In this document: positions 25,348-37,717 of the stretch, piece after piece
Position numbering within the stretch: position 1 is the first letter of the stretch
How the letters are laid out: the number at the start of each line of letters is the position of its first letter
NCBI GenBank assembly: GCA_013368445.1
Contig: JAACJO010000031.1
Coordinates: 124,001 to 188,000, forward strand
Source of the DNA: Leucocoprinus leucothites
Lineage: Eukaryota > Basidiomycota > Agaricomycetes > Agaricales > Agaricaceae
Direction: 5' to 3'
DNA length: 64,000 nucleotides
Notes under the pieces: model-generated
Database searches by the model: none
What the model was told of the DNA's origin: nothing
Seen by the model: only the letters and a program-made list of their open reading frames with translations
Position numbers and translations under genes: made by a program

Positions 25348-26532
25348 ATGGCACCATCCGCTTATTCCCAGCCCTTGGTTGACTCAACTGCCATTTTCAA
25401 ACCAGACCTGTTCAAAGGAAAAGTATTGTTCTGCACTGGCGGCGGTTCTGGGATATGTCGTGCTATGACTGCGGCCATGGTAAGCTTTCCTGAGGTTCGG
25501 CTCCGAAATGGATAATCATGAAGTTCACTACAGATGAGACATGGCGCTGATGCTGTTATTGTTGGACGAAAGTAAGCTTCCTGATGTATTCATAATATGC
25601 GCCATGGTGATTAAAGACGTAACTACTACCTCTCCTTCCGGCTTAGGCTTGATCGTCTGAGCCAAACTGCGAAAGAACTGTCCGAAGCCACAGGCCGTAC
25701 TTGTGTTCCTGCTCAAGCTGACGTCAGACAACCTCATACCCTCAAAGACGCAGTGGCTACTGCTACCGATAAGTTTGGCAGGATTGATTTCGTCATCTGT
25801 GGTAAGTGGATTTCCTCTTCTCTCCTTCGCGCAAGTAGATGGCTGAGCCTGTTCTCCCCTTGTAGGTGCTGCTGGTAATTTCCTGGCGCCAATATCTGGC
25901 GTCTCGGAGAATGCTTTCCGAACTGTCGTAGAGATTGATACAGTGAACTTTCATTTCGTCGCCCATATGCTGGCTGTGACTGACATACTCCTTCAGATTG
26001 GTACATACAATACGATAAAAGCGACTCTTCCACACATTCGTGCTTCAAAAGGTTCTTATATCCATGTCAGTGCAACACTGCATTACAGGGGTGGGTGGAT
26101 TCTCCGCTTCCGTCAATCTTAAACCAATACCCATTCTGCCACGTAGGCACTCCCTATCAAGCCCATGTTTCAGCCGCAAAAGCTGGTGTCGACGCACTTT
26201 CTGCTGTCCTGGCTGTAGAAGAAGGTCCACATGGTGTGCGCTCAAACGTGATCTCCCCTGGTCCTATCAGCGGGACGGAGGGCATGGAGAGGCTCTCACC
26301 TAAGGGGAGTCAAACAGGACATTTTCCCGGAACTCCTGCAGGGCGTATGGGCGACGTTGAGGATGTTGCAAATGCAACTGTTTTCCTGTTCAGTGACGCT
26401 GCAGCATTCATCACCGGCCAGGTTCTTCCTGTTGACGGTGGAACTGAACACTTGCGGACTCAGTTTCTCCCTTATCCTCAGGCTGTCCTTGATCCTGCTA
26501 GTGTGAGGAGCTTGATCAGCGCAAAGCTGTGA
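25348..26532 (+). CDS. SPS19: peroxisomal 2,4-dienoyl-CoA reductase (SDR family)
   Basis: Model: exons 25348-25479, 25534-25571, 25647-25801, 25866-25942, 25997-26090, 26147-26532; introns 54, 75, 64, 54 and 56 nt; 293 aa. The enzyme reduces 2,4-dienoyl-CoA with NADPH, an auxiliary step in peroxisomal beta-oxidation of unsaturated fatty acids. The SDR dinucleotide motif is TGGGSGIC, followed by the CGAAGNF loop. The family-specific segments [24 protein letters not shown] and [11 protein letters not shown] hold the catalytic Lys, and [17 protein letters not shown] follows. The C-terminus is AKL, a type-1 peroxisomal targeting signal, which agrees with the yeast Sps19 role. All exon phases agree and the length is normal. 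The symbol is given by family resemblance. Confidence 0.92.
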
Positions 26533-29500
26533 AGCCCCGCGGACGTTCGTTATGATGTTGTCCGAATTCCAAAAAAAATATCTTGAAATACTCACACTAG
26601 GGTCAAATGAGGTGTCACCACAGTCGAATATCTAAGATACCGCGTGGTTCATTGTGTTCGGATTTGTCAGGCTGGATTCAAGTTGGATTGCATGTTCGGG
26701 GTTACCATTTCACTTTGTCTGATTGTCTCCTTGTTCACACCCCAACCTCTGTTGGCGGAGTTCCGGTGATATTTTGGAGTTGTCTAGACTGGCCGCTAGT
26801 ACTGGAGATACCAATTACGATCGGAGAAGCCCAAAGGCTGTCATGAGACGACATCACACAGTCGAAGCTTCTTGGTTGTCCTATTTAGAGGTCAGCCATG
26901 TGGAAATTGCGAAGGCTGTTGAAGCGGGCAACCACTTTTGCATACTGCCATGGCGTTTAAACACCGTGTGGCGGATATGTGGCTTTCATCAACGACTTGA
27001 TTTCGTGAACCCCCCATGATCCTTGGACCCTATGGTGCGGGTGCAACCATTTGGAACAATATGCTCCCTTCAGACAGATCGGTTTGTGGCAGATCAACAT
27101 TTTTTATATCCGGGAGTTGATTGCTTCTTGATCACTGGATATAATAAGAAGGTTTGCCAATGCCATATGCCTACCCGATGCAATGTGTAGTTGGTTCTAT
27201 TCTGATTTCCCTTCACTACTTGAGCCCATCATATCGAATAACAGCTATAAATGCTCGTTTGCTATTGTCCCCCACCTTCCGGCAACGTGGTTTCCATCAC
27301 ACGTCTCCAGGACACTTGGCCGGATATGTGATATTCAGTTGAGAGTCGAGAGGGGCACGCAGACATTCAGAAGGGAGGTTGCCGATCAGGAGTGACGTAG
27401 TCAGAGCGACGACACAATCCTGGAAATACGCAATGATTTTTATTTTGAATCACCATCTTTTGAAGATGGAGAGTCAAAACCTTCTCGGAAGATTGAGAAG
27501 GTCGAATTGTGTGGGGACGGGATAACCTAGGATGGCTGAGGATAAAATTCGCTTTCGATAGTCACTCGTGACGATGATCTATAAAAGAAACATTGCACAC
27601 TCTGTGAGCCGCTGAGAATATTGTGGGGTACGCTATCTATACTTGTGGGTCCCTCCCACGGAGCCGTCTAACTGAATTGCTAGAAATAAGCACTACGCAT
27701 CCGACGGATTGTCGATCGAAATGTATTGGAGATACCGAGCATGGGCTTCGAGAGTGTATTCAGTACAGTCTGTTAACAATCAGTAACGAGAACTGTAATA
27801 GAAATTCAGGGACATCTATGAATTGACCAAAACGGATAGCTGACCGATGATCGCAAATGAGAACTCTCAGCAACAAAAGCCTCACGAGAGGATACGGACA
27901 TTTGCAGCAACTGCCAGTGAGTGACTTACTGGTCTCTCTCGAGTGGTGCTTCCGGAATGAGTTGGATCTTCTCCGACGATCCGTCAGTGAAATCAAGTGA
28001 TTACGGGTCCAATCGTACGGTGCCAGGCGGTGTCTTTAGAAGGAGATGAAAAGATCCATGAGCAGAACTCCAGATAGAACCTCATACACGTCCCGGCTTT
28101 GTCGGATTAGGAGTTATGATTGTCCCTAGGGGTAGTTCAAGCTACCCCTTGCCAAGCGGACTCATGGTGGGTGTATCCTGGCTGGTCCGTGGAACGCTGC
28201 CATGCTCGAGCAGGACAGACCACATTGTTGGGTGCCAACGACGACTAATCAGAGCTACCACAGTGAGGCCGTGGCTCAGAGAAACATCTCCATATAGATA
28301 TTGAGCCCCAGATCTGCACGAGCCGGACTTGTTTCCCGCTTTTAAAATCACCGATACATGCAAGGGCCAAGCCGGGCTGAAGAAACCCAAATCCGATCCC
28401 GCGATGATCTCTCGAGCGAACAGGAGTCACTTCCCCGATCGTCGTGGTTAAGGCCGGACAATACTCGAGACTCTGAACAATTATTGGTTAGGTGTCCATG
28501 TTTTGCATGCTGCTTTCCTGGATTTTCTCGCGTCATATTTGTGCTTCCTGGTATAAGCGAGAGTGATGCAGAGGATCCGAGCCGGATTACATGTCCTTAT
28601 CTCACTGCCAGCTGTGCTCCCGCTGCGCCTCATTGCATCTACTGATGGCAGATGGGATCAAAATATCTGCAGTTGGATATTTCCGATGCCAGTTTGAGCT
28701 GTAAGTCAATCATTTGTTCGGATATCGAGCAAGTTTCTATACGCCACACTGGTGTCACGTCAATGCGAGACGGGCCAGCTCCAGTGGACCTTCGAGCGCT
28801 GTCCCCCCGACGTCAGCGCCCGAATGAAACGCGTGAACGGTGCGTGGGGAGAGTTCGGATAAGTAGATGAAGAGTTCAGACAAACAACGGAGCATGGACC
28901 ACCGGAAAACAAATGAGCCAGAGGCCTGGCTACACTACGATGCTTCTGGAAAACTTTCATTGGCGGTATTTGGGATTCATCAGCGCTCTATGGCTCATCG
29001 GGCAACTCGGGTGTTTTGCACATACTTAGGTGAAGATGAGACCGCTATGATAGACCGGCCATAGCAGAAGATGCTGAGCAAGCTCAAACGTCCCGCACAA
29101 TCGCCGTCTGTTTCAGAATAGGCAATGAGTGGACAGCTTCTTCGACAAAAGGGCCAGGAGGGTAAGGTAATCTGATGAGTGATAGCCCGATTGCTCATGG
29201 CAATTACTACGATCGGAGACAATGATATTCTTGGCGTAGTGAGAGGCTGAAATATGGCTTTGCTCTTTAAGAAATACGTGGCATGAGTGGGGGTACCATA
29301 TCAATCAGCACAACAGTCGTGAGGTCATTCAATATGAAGTTCAAAAACCAGGTTCTGTTCAATTCTTGCCAAGAATAAATTCTCGGCAATTCAAGGAAGT
29401 CCCAGGGAAGGCTGGGGAGTAGGTTGGTCATATAATTGCGCAGAATACGATATGAGAGTATTATACTTGTGCATGTTGCTGATGACAAGGGTTCTAATTA

Positions 29501-29637
29501 AGCCGAGACTCTACCATGCTGGGAGTAATGAATGATAGCGAATGCTATATGGTGCCACAGCTATTAGTGGACAAGAGACTTAAAGCACATGGGGAAGAAA
29601 CGCACCAGGCACGCGTAGGTTCACGGAGACAAAATAT
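26533..29637. other. 3.1 kb gene-poor region
   Basis: Many frames of 60-100 codons occur on both strands, with no recognisable domain, no consistent splice pattern and mixed base composition. I found no convincing gene, tRNA or repeat. Confidence 0.45.
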
Positions 29638-29933
29638 TCAAGCCGGGATCATGAGCTCGCCCCATGTCCGAACTGCAGCTATTCCACCAAAGAAGAGAGT
29701 TACACCTGTCAGAATGTTTATATTTCCTGGAAGCTTTTCCGGTGCCCAGATCTCAGTGCGAAGAAACCTAGAAAAGATTGGATGGAAGAGGTTTGAAACA
29801 ATGACACAGTGATGACGCGCTCCACGTACCTTGAGAAAGCAGATTCATTGGGGTCGTTCAGAGAGCGCTTAGGAGCGCTGAGAGGATGAGGAAGGTAAGA
29901 TGGTTGAGCTGAAGGAGCAGAACGACGTGCCAT
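29638..29933 (-). CDS. small tail-anchored membrane protein, Tom6-like
   Basis: Model: exons 29933-29830 and 29767-29638 with a 62-nt intron (GTACGT donor, CTAG acceptor); 77 aa, phases agree. The N-terminal half is Ser/Pro/Arg-rich and soluble. The C-terminal half carries one hydrophobic segment, ILTGVTLFFGGIAAVRTWG, then ELMIPA at the end. Fungal Tom6, a stabiliser of the TOM import pore in the outer mitochondrial membrane, has the same layout: a basic polar head, a single C-terminal helix with Gly/Ala small-residue spacing, a Trp-(Gly/Ser)-Glu, and a terminal Pro. The assignment rests on this pattern only. Another small outer-membrane protein (Tom5 or Tom7 type) is possible. Confidence 0.6.
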
Positions 29934-30754
29934 TGGAAGAGCGACAGTAGGGAATTGAGGGATGAGAAAAGAAAGTTTTCGTTACAATGCTGGGAGCTGA
30001 TTATGTCAGCAATACGAAGAAATTAGCGCCGAAAGGTTTAGTTTGACTTTGTGGACTGACTGGTAAACCTTTCACCGTCGCATGCACGGAGCTTTTCTTT
30101 CGTCCCTACTGTTCACGGGATATCGGTGAATTTTTTCTTCGTAGTCGCTTGCCTGTCCAGCCTTCGTCGTACGGTTAAACAAGGATCTGTGGCAGGCCGT
30201 AACTGGTGCTTGAGTTTCCTTGAACATATTGGGGCCTGGTTGAAGACCACCGCTAGGCGCTCTCATTCGTCGTCGGGTTATATTTGGCAGGCGACCAACA
30301 GAAGCTCGTTCATCAACGAGCTACTTTTCTTGACTTCCAAGCCTTTTAATGTCTCATTTGGCAGGTACTCCTTATAGCACAGTGGTACTCCACTATGTTT
30401 ATCAAGAGCCTAAAGAAGCGACTATTTTTGTGGGGCCGCTTTGAAAGCAGAATTCTGCTAGGAGAAATTGACCATATATTCTGCGTGACTGCACTGAGTC
30501 CGTCAGCAGTATTTGATCGAGGCCTGTGCAACTACCCGCAAATCGACCCTAATTCTTTATTATTTTGTCTCACCGCCTTTCCCTGATTCAGAATAACCGC
30601 CATCTTCTATGATCTATCTCAGCGGACAGGAGAAAATACTAGGTTTCTGGAGTCAGAGGAACCGGAGGACTCCATCGAATACTTGGCCTCAAACTTTCCT
30701 ATATAAACAGGAGCCCGCCCTTGGTGTCACTCCAGCATCGTTGTCAACTTCAAG
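29934..30754. other. intergenic region, divergent promoters
   Basis: This separates the Tom6-like gene (-) from the FAS1 gene (+). Apart from the TATA element near 30702 I see nothing specific. Confidence 0.5.
30702..30707 (+). promoter_or_regulatory. TATA box of the FAS1 gene
   Basis: TATAAA lies 48 nt upstream of the ATG at 30755, within CCTATATAAACAGG. The spacing suits a short 5' leader and a strongly regulated surface-protein gene. Confidence 0.55.
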
Positions 30755-32551
30755 ATGTTCTCCTTGATCCCCTTCTCCGTCATCTCTGCCGTCTTCCCCG
30801 TCGTGCTTGCCCAGGCCTCTGGGTCTGGCTCCGGCTCCGGCTCATACGTAGCGGGTCTCGTCGATCATCTGAACGGTTTGGGTTATACCCAGGCCGCGAA
30901 CGTGCTCACCAAGGCTAATAGCACAACTTCTGGACAGCAGTGGCTATCGGAACTGCCGAACGGTAACTACACGGCTTTCGTGCCCGACAATGCAGCTTGT
31001 AAGCGGTTCCCCTTTACCTCTCGGTCAGGAACTCATTTCTCCTTCAGTCCAGAACTTGTCGATGGACGTTTCTGGGAATGACGAACTTTTGTCCCAGTAT
31101 TTGTCGTATCATTTTGTCCACGGGAACTTCTTGAATTCTACCGGTAACTCAACTGGCGGTGGAGGTGGTGGTGGCGCTGGGGGTGGAGGTGGTGGAATGA
31201 CCTCGACAGCTAGTCAATCTAGTCAATCATCCTCTGCGTCGAGCGAAAGCTCTTCTGGCTCATCTGAGTCGTCATCTGGTGCCTCTAGCTCCGCCCCTGC
31301 CACTCTCCTCGCCTGGTACCGACGGCAAAGCAACGGCGATGGCTCATCGGACGGACAGTCGACGTCCCCAGCACTTTTGAGTGGCATCTACCCCAACGAT
31401 ACCATTGGTCGTACCCTCCTGAACTCCTCCAATCTGGTCATGCTTGAAGGCAACAAGTCACAGGTCCTCGCCTGGACGAGGTTGAATGAGAACGGCAATG
31501 TCACTCTCCTCAACCAAGCGTACGTCTTATTTTGTATCTTGCTGTATCTGCTGCCGGCTCATATGGAAACTTTAGGAACATCAACGTCACGAACTCCTCG
31601 TCGTATCAGAATCTGGTCATCAATACGATCGATGGAGTGCTACAACCTCCCGGCAACTTGTCCCAAGCGCTTAATGCGGTCAATGCAACATCGTTCCTGA
31701 GTCTTGCTCAACAGGCAAACGTGTCAAACCCCAGCGGAAATAATGTTACTGTTCTTGACGCGCTGTCCACGCTTCAGGGTTTCACTCTCTTCGTACCCAG
31801 TAACGATGCCATTCAGAATGCATCGTCAACTCTGAGTGGTCTCCAAAATAATGGAACAGCCGTCATGGCCCTTCTCGGCAATCACGTAAGTAATTTCTTC
31901 GACTCCCCTTTAGCCCCCAATATAATTCGATTTTCAGGTTATCAATGGTACAACCGTTTACTCACCGGATCTCCAAAACGCTACCGCCACTGGTTCTATC
32001 GCAAACTTCATCAGCGCTGCAGGCGAGCCTATATCCGTTGCCTCTAATGGTACTGGTGCATTGGTTGTCCAAAATCAAAATGGTAGCAATGCCCAGATTA
32101 TTCGACCGGATGTCCTTTTATCGAACGGAGTCTTCCACATCGTCGACAATGTGCTTGTTGAGACGGACAGCAACCTTGCACAGGCCAGCTCTGCGTGAGT
32201 TTGCTCGTCAAGTTTATAATTGATTTCGACTGACTTCTATCTCTCAGTGTTTTGTCCGCTTCGTCTGCTGCCACCCAAAGTTCGACTGATACACTCCCCA
32301 TTGGTGGTGGCTTTGGTACTCTCACTTCCGCTGGCATGTCCGAGACTCAAAGCTCGTCCTCAATTCAGTCGTCCGAATCGCAGTCAACAAGTTCTGAGTC
32401 AACTTCGAGCGGTTCTACGACAGACACTTCTTCAGCTGCCACTGGTAGTTCTACTCAGCTCCGTCGCTCGACGAACGATTCACCCAAGGTTGTTGGTTCC
32501 CCTCTCATAATCACTGTGCTAGGAGCCATGGTCTGGATTTTTAGTCTTTAA
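30755..32551 (+). CDS. GPI-anchored fasciclin (FAS1) domain protein
   Basis: Model: exons 30755-30998, 31048-31519, 31576-31885, 31938-32194, 32248-32551; introns 49, 56, 52 and 53 nt; 528 aa. It is predicted to be a cell-surface adhesion protein. A signal peptide ends near VVLAQA. The first FAS1 domain starts at YVAGLVDHLNGLGY and has the typical YTAFVPDNAAF and YLSYHFVHG segments. It is then interrupted by a Gly stretch and a Ser-rich insert of about 80 residues before resuming at ALLSGIYPND. The second FAS1 domain includes TLQGFTLFVPSNDAI, ALLGNHVINGTTVYS and SNGVFHIVDNVLVE. A Ser/Thr-rich stalk precedes a C-terminal hydrophobic tail (PLIITVLGAMVWIFSL) typical of GPI addition. Many NxS/T sequons are present. 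Phases agree throughout. Confidence 0.9.
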
Positions 32552-35500
32552 ATTAATGTGAATTATCCCTGAGTTTCTCCCTCATGTATCATGGACCTTT
32601 ATTCGCCCAATTATTCCTGTATCATTTATCTCTTAGATGTAATAAAACAACTCTTCTAGAACTTTGGGCTGCAGAATCCTATTTCGGTATAACATCGTTC
32701 TGCCACAAGATTAGGATTGTAACGGCTATAAAAGTCCCTTTGCTTTTCAGCTGAATGAAGCCTTGACATCGAGGAGAACGCTATAGTCACAAAGCACCCC
32801 CGACTGAAATCTTCGGTAGGTGGCGCGGTCGTGTTTACTGAGACGCCAACACTTGGTTCCTGTTTACTTATGATTGCAACTACTCCACAGAGTTTACCGA
32901 TCCTGGTACTCGCACAGATCCCACCAAGGCTAAATTATGAACGATAAAAACAATATTCGTGATCTCATATTGACAGCGAGATCAAGAGCGTATTGCTCTC
33001 CCAGCACTCTGAGCAAGGTCTCGATGGCCTTGCTCTCCTCTCCGATGAGGAAAGGCCTTGTCTCTCGCGACCAAAATCCTAAAGACCTCAGCCTCGACCG
33101 GCTAATCGAGATCGCTAGGTCAGCGCCTCACTGCCGTGCGCCTGCATTTCATTCGACCCAGTTCACCTCGTGTTTTAGGCACTTCGGTCCCATCCAGAAA
33201 CATCCCACATCCCCTAATGTCAAGGGTTACCCCGAATTCCACGTCGGTACGTTCCACTATGGTTGCGTCATAAGCGCGTGGTTTTCTCACTGGTTCTCGC
33301 AATGATTCTCGCCGTCGTTAGTCTACTGTAATGTTGACCATGGCCGATTCCGAGAGTACAGTGGTGAAGGCAGAATTAGCGACACTAGCTGGCATTGAAT
33401 CGGATGTTTCATACGAGAATCAACCTCCTGGCACTACTTTCCCTTCATACTCGATCTGGCAAGTCAGGAGTGTAGCCTGGTGGAGTGGCAATCCTTTGAT
33501 CCGACCGTATACGCTTTGGCTAGCTCCATAAGTGGGGACTCTGTTCCTATCCCCGGTTTTGAGGCCTTTCTCCCGAGTTTAAGAAGCGCTCCGAAGGTCT
33601 CCGGGCAGTTCTTTCCGCTGTCGCTCAAGCAGAGTTCTCTAGAGCCTGTGGTGGTGGTCCCATGTACAGGGACCGGTGGAAACTGAGGTTTTGTCCGAGC
33701 TCGTTATTTCATCATTTAAACGTGTTGACATCGCTACGTGGTCACAAGCACCCCTTTATTCGCGTTCACCCAGCTCCAGGATAAGAGGCCCTTTATGTGA
33801 ACCAGGACCTCACTCACCGCATTTTTGGCTACCGAAAGGAGGAATCTGACTTCCTTCTTCTTGACTTCTTTTTCGATCACACTACCAAAGGTCCCGACGT
33901 CCAGATTCGTGCCATTTGCGAACCCGGAACTATTGTCGTTTGGGTAGGTCATCTTACGCTTGATTGTTTGGCACTCCCATTCCTGCTACATCACAACCCT
34001 GCTGTAACCTTATTGTACCTTTATCTATCCTCCATTTCGTGCCGTTTCCTGAACCCTCGTTTTGTTTTACTGGTTGACCCGAAACTCCACATGGTTTACG
34101 TTTCTTGCTTTCTGGGACAACCGTGTCGCCGCCCATTCTGCGACCCGGGACTTTGTTAACTCTATCAGGCGCCACGCTGTTTATCTCACACCTCAGGCAG
34201 AGGTCCCCCATCCCTGTGACGAAGTCTAACTGATGCAATACTCTTCACGCTTTGGAAAGTGGTTCTCACTCCTCGTAGTCGTAAAGCAAAGCCGATAATA
34301 TGAAATCAACATTAGCGGTAATCCTGCACGAATCCCTGGATTTAATGTCCTGATCTACAAATCCCATTCAAATAAAATTTAGGTGGTTGGTTAATATTTT
34401 TTTCTCGACGAAGTCACAAATTTCCACGCCGCACGACAAGCAGGGCGAGCTCATTCTTCGTAGTAGTCTATATAGGTGAGCAGGTGGCAAGTTCTGGTTG
34501 GTGTTTGGCCCTTCGTCTCGGCGACTTCGGGGGTATACTACCATCCAAATAGCTTTGTCGGTAATTTGGGCTGCCGTCGAAAAACGATCGCGCCTCAAAA
34601 TTCCCAGACGATCTCTCACACCAGCAACCGCTCCTTGAAAGTCGGACGTTATCATGGCGGGGCAAGGCACGCCTATCATCGTGAGGTGGAATTATTATTT
34701 CTCACCGAATGTCATGTCCAGGCTCCCTGAGAGATACGGTTAGCAGCCATGGATTACATATTCCGAGAGCTCTGATACCTCGCGACTCTGACGTCTGTTG
34801 TGTTGCGTAAAGCCTCTATCCGCTTAAAATATTTAGGATAGGATCTTCCAGTTTAATCAGGTTATAGGATAAACTACCAACAGAGTGCTTTGCTCATGAT
34901 CGGCCGTTGTCGAATCACAACACTGGAAAGGAAAATCCTACGGCGGTCCCACGGGGTACATTTCAAGCGACTCGAGATCACGAGTTCTCGACGCAGCGGC
35001 GGCAATACCCCGAGCGTGGTATGTTCCGTGAGGTTGTGAACTCTATCACCCTGAGACGCTGTCATGGAGCCGGTCAGTCAGCGACACAAGGGTTCATCTT
35101 AAAATGGCAAGTTCTATGAGAACACCACATACCCATATCTGCCAGAAGACGCCAAAACTAGGAAAGGCTTCGGGACCGAGCGTTTGGGCGGTGGTTACCC
35201 GAGCAGCTTGATCCAAAGGGAATCCAAGCTTCCAGCCACTCTCGCAGCATACCATACGGGTCACTTGGTGTTCTCCAAGATATCGACATAACGTGTAACG
35301 TGCGTTTCGCATCACAGATCAATCGATCATTCTATCGTCACTGTGACCTGTAAATCGTGTGTGTATGTAAAAGGGTTAGCATGAGAAACCCGAGCAAGGA
35401 ATAAGGGTCTCTGCATGATTATCCTTGAGCCAATCCCTTTCTTCGCACAGGGTCAGAACCCCGTGATAGCTGAAATAACGGAACCAGTGGATTCCTTGCT

Positions 35501-36296
35501 GTTCGGGCTGGGGAAAGCGACCATCTTCGACAGTATGTCATGACGTCTGGCTAGGCAACTACATAGTCTTGGTTTCCAAGTTTTAAGTTTTATTCAGGAA
35601 ATGAGCCTTCAACAAAATGTACTTCTGAAGCCTTATGGGTGCAGCATGTATTCAATTTTGAGCCGCCACACAGGACAGTCATGCATCGGCTCATAATTCA
35701 TTATGGGCTCTGCGGCGGCTGAGAGGTACTTGGCCTTGGGTCGAGTCATGCTCTCCTTCTGTGGCCATTAATTCCTGGCTCAACAGCACTTGGCGAGAAC
35801 CATTATGGCCATTGGTGTATATTTTTGGATGATGTCGATCGCCAATAAATGGCAAGTTGAATCTTGCAGCATGATTCTCAACCAAACAGTCCAGATAACA
35901 TTTGTTACGGAGATACCTTATAAGTATCTGATATTCTTGTATACATCAACGAGTTTGCCACAGATTAGAAAAGAATTGTAAAAGAAAGACATCGTAGAGG
36001 AAGTAAAATAACTAAACTTCTGTACGATGGGAGCATAGCGCCTTGGATGCAACTGAGTTACAACATACACCGTGTTTTGATTTATTCAACAGGAGACTCT
36101 AGGAGAGCCCACAAGTAGAGAAGGAAGGTAAGCAGGAGGGATGAATATGTCAAGCGAACGACGGATCGCGGGTCAAGATAGAGATACGCAGGATTAAACT
36201 GACAAGTGCGTTAAAAGGTTGAGGGGGTTACAAAGGAAAGGACAAGAAGTTGTGAGGGATGCAGTTAGAATACTGAGGCCGTACAAAGCAGCGTAA
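32552..36296. other. 3.7 kb gene-poor region
   Basis: Between the FAS1 and NAP1 genes I find no gene I can support. Weak coding-like frames at 33331-33690 and 33797-34159 (+) and at 34368-34679 (-) have no domain and no clear splice joins. No repeat structure was noticed. Confidence 0.45.
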
Positions 36297-37717
36297 TCAC
36301 TGCTGCTTACAGTCCTCTGGGTTCACCGCATTACCTCGCCCCTTAGGAGGGCCTCGCCGGCGCGCTGGTTCCTCCTCGTCATCGGATGCCTGAGAGGGAA
36401 AATTCATCAGTACATGCTCGAAGGCAAAGAAAGTAGGAGACCTACGGCGTCGTCATCATCTTCATCATCTTCATCGTCAATGTCTTCATAGTCATCGTCA
36501 TCATCACCCAGCATATCGAAGTCGACTGCCTTTCCGGTAAAGTAATCTACTGCACGAGGAATAATCTTATCCTTGAAATCCTCCCCGAGCTGGTAATCAA
36601 GCTCAAGCTTCTCTTCAGCCTCATCGGCCTCTTGGTCTTCAAGATCCTCGAGGTTGATGTCATCCAAGGGAAGGGGAGGAGTGAAGAAGTTGAAAAAAGA
36701 CTCTGTCGGACGCGCTTTGCGGACAAGTCGGGTGCGGTTAGTATCTAGTGAACCAGTCAGATGCAAAGTGGCATAGTTTGATTAAAGAGACACACTCTTG
36801 TTACGCTGCTTCTTGATCTCGAATTCCTTGGTGAGATCCTTATCCTCCTTCCATTTGATCTCGTCACCGATGGCGCGATCATAGATGAAGTCGCCACTGT
36901 AGCCAACCTCTTGTTGATAGATGTACGTTTTGGTGAGAGTTTCATTCTCGAAGAACTCGTTGGGGGAGAAGGTGAAAATGAGTTTGAAGCCAGGTTTGCC
37001 ACCATGTTCGCTATCAGAAGAATCATCAAGATACTCGTAACGGATATCGGTCAGATGTTTCAAGGCCTGTTCATCCCGATCGGTAATCAGCTCAGCAAGA
37101 CCGATATGATTACGCAGAGCAGTGAGCCAGAACTCGGGGATCGCAGTCGCGGTAGGAGGTGGATCTTTAGGAAGAGCTTCGTATTTCGGGTCGTCCTTGA
37201 CTGAATAGTCATAGCCTGCGTCAATTTCCGTAATTGTGGCAGCCTCCTTGCCGCTGATGATCGCGTTTCTGCGCTCATACAAGGGCTTAGTCAACTCGAG
37301 ATACTGGGAGTGATTGGTGAGCACGATAAGCAGAGTCACGACAACTAGACTGACCTTCTTCTCCAGCTCAGTAATTTCGCGCTTCAACTTGGCTTGGAGC
37401 TCATCTTGTTGGACTTGAAGACCCTTGAGCCCTTCGAGGCTGAGCTTCACTGGGAGAGGCAGACTCTCGATGTATCCTGAGCTCTTTCCGATCAGTCCTG
37501 CAAGCCTTCCTTGAACCATTCCCAGCAAATGTGCCTGGGCTTGAGAGAGATCTGGCACCGTATCCTCACCATTCACCGACTCCTGCTCGTCGTCTTCTGC
37601 GATAACTGGAACCATAGGTCGCGAAAGACCCTGCGCGATAGGTGCTTGATTAAGTGGTGTATTTTGTGGTGTGGGTGCTGTTATTCCCTGGCCTGAAATT
37701 GGGACGTTGGAAGACAT
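36297..37717 (-). CDS. NAP1: nucleosome assembly protein 1
   Basis: Model: exons 37717-37355, 37303-36796, 36744-36446, 36389-36297; introns 51, 51 and 56 nt; 420 aa. It is a histone chaperone for H2A-H2B, acting in nucleosome assembly and nuclear import. Visible NAP-fold features in order are VQQDELQAKLKREITELEKKY (dimerisation helix, here split by the first intron), YLELTKPLYERRNAIISG, IPEFWLTALRNH, GFKLIFTFSPNEFFENETLTK and ESFFNFFTPPLPLDD. An acidic C-terminal tail follows (DMLGDDDDDYEDIDDEDDED), then a short basic end. The first intron has no in-frame stop and is a multiple of three, so retention would insert 17 hydrophobic residues. Splicing restores the conserved EKKYLEL join. The length is normal for fungal Nap1. 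Confidence 0.95.

Noticed and set aside
33331..34159. Overlapping plus-strand frames with coding-like stretches (for example FPSYSIWQ and KEESDFLLLDFFFDH)
   Set aside because: No splice joins, no start context and no family resemblance; I could not build one protein from them.
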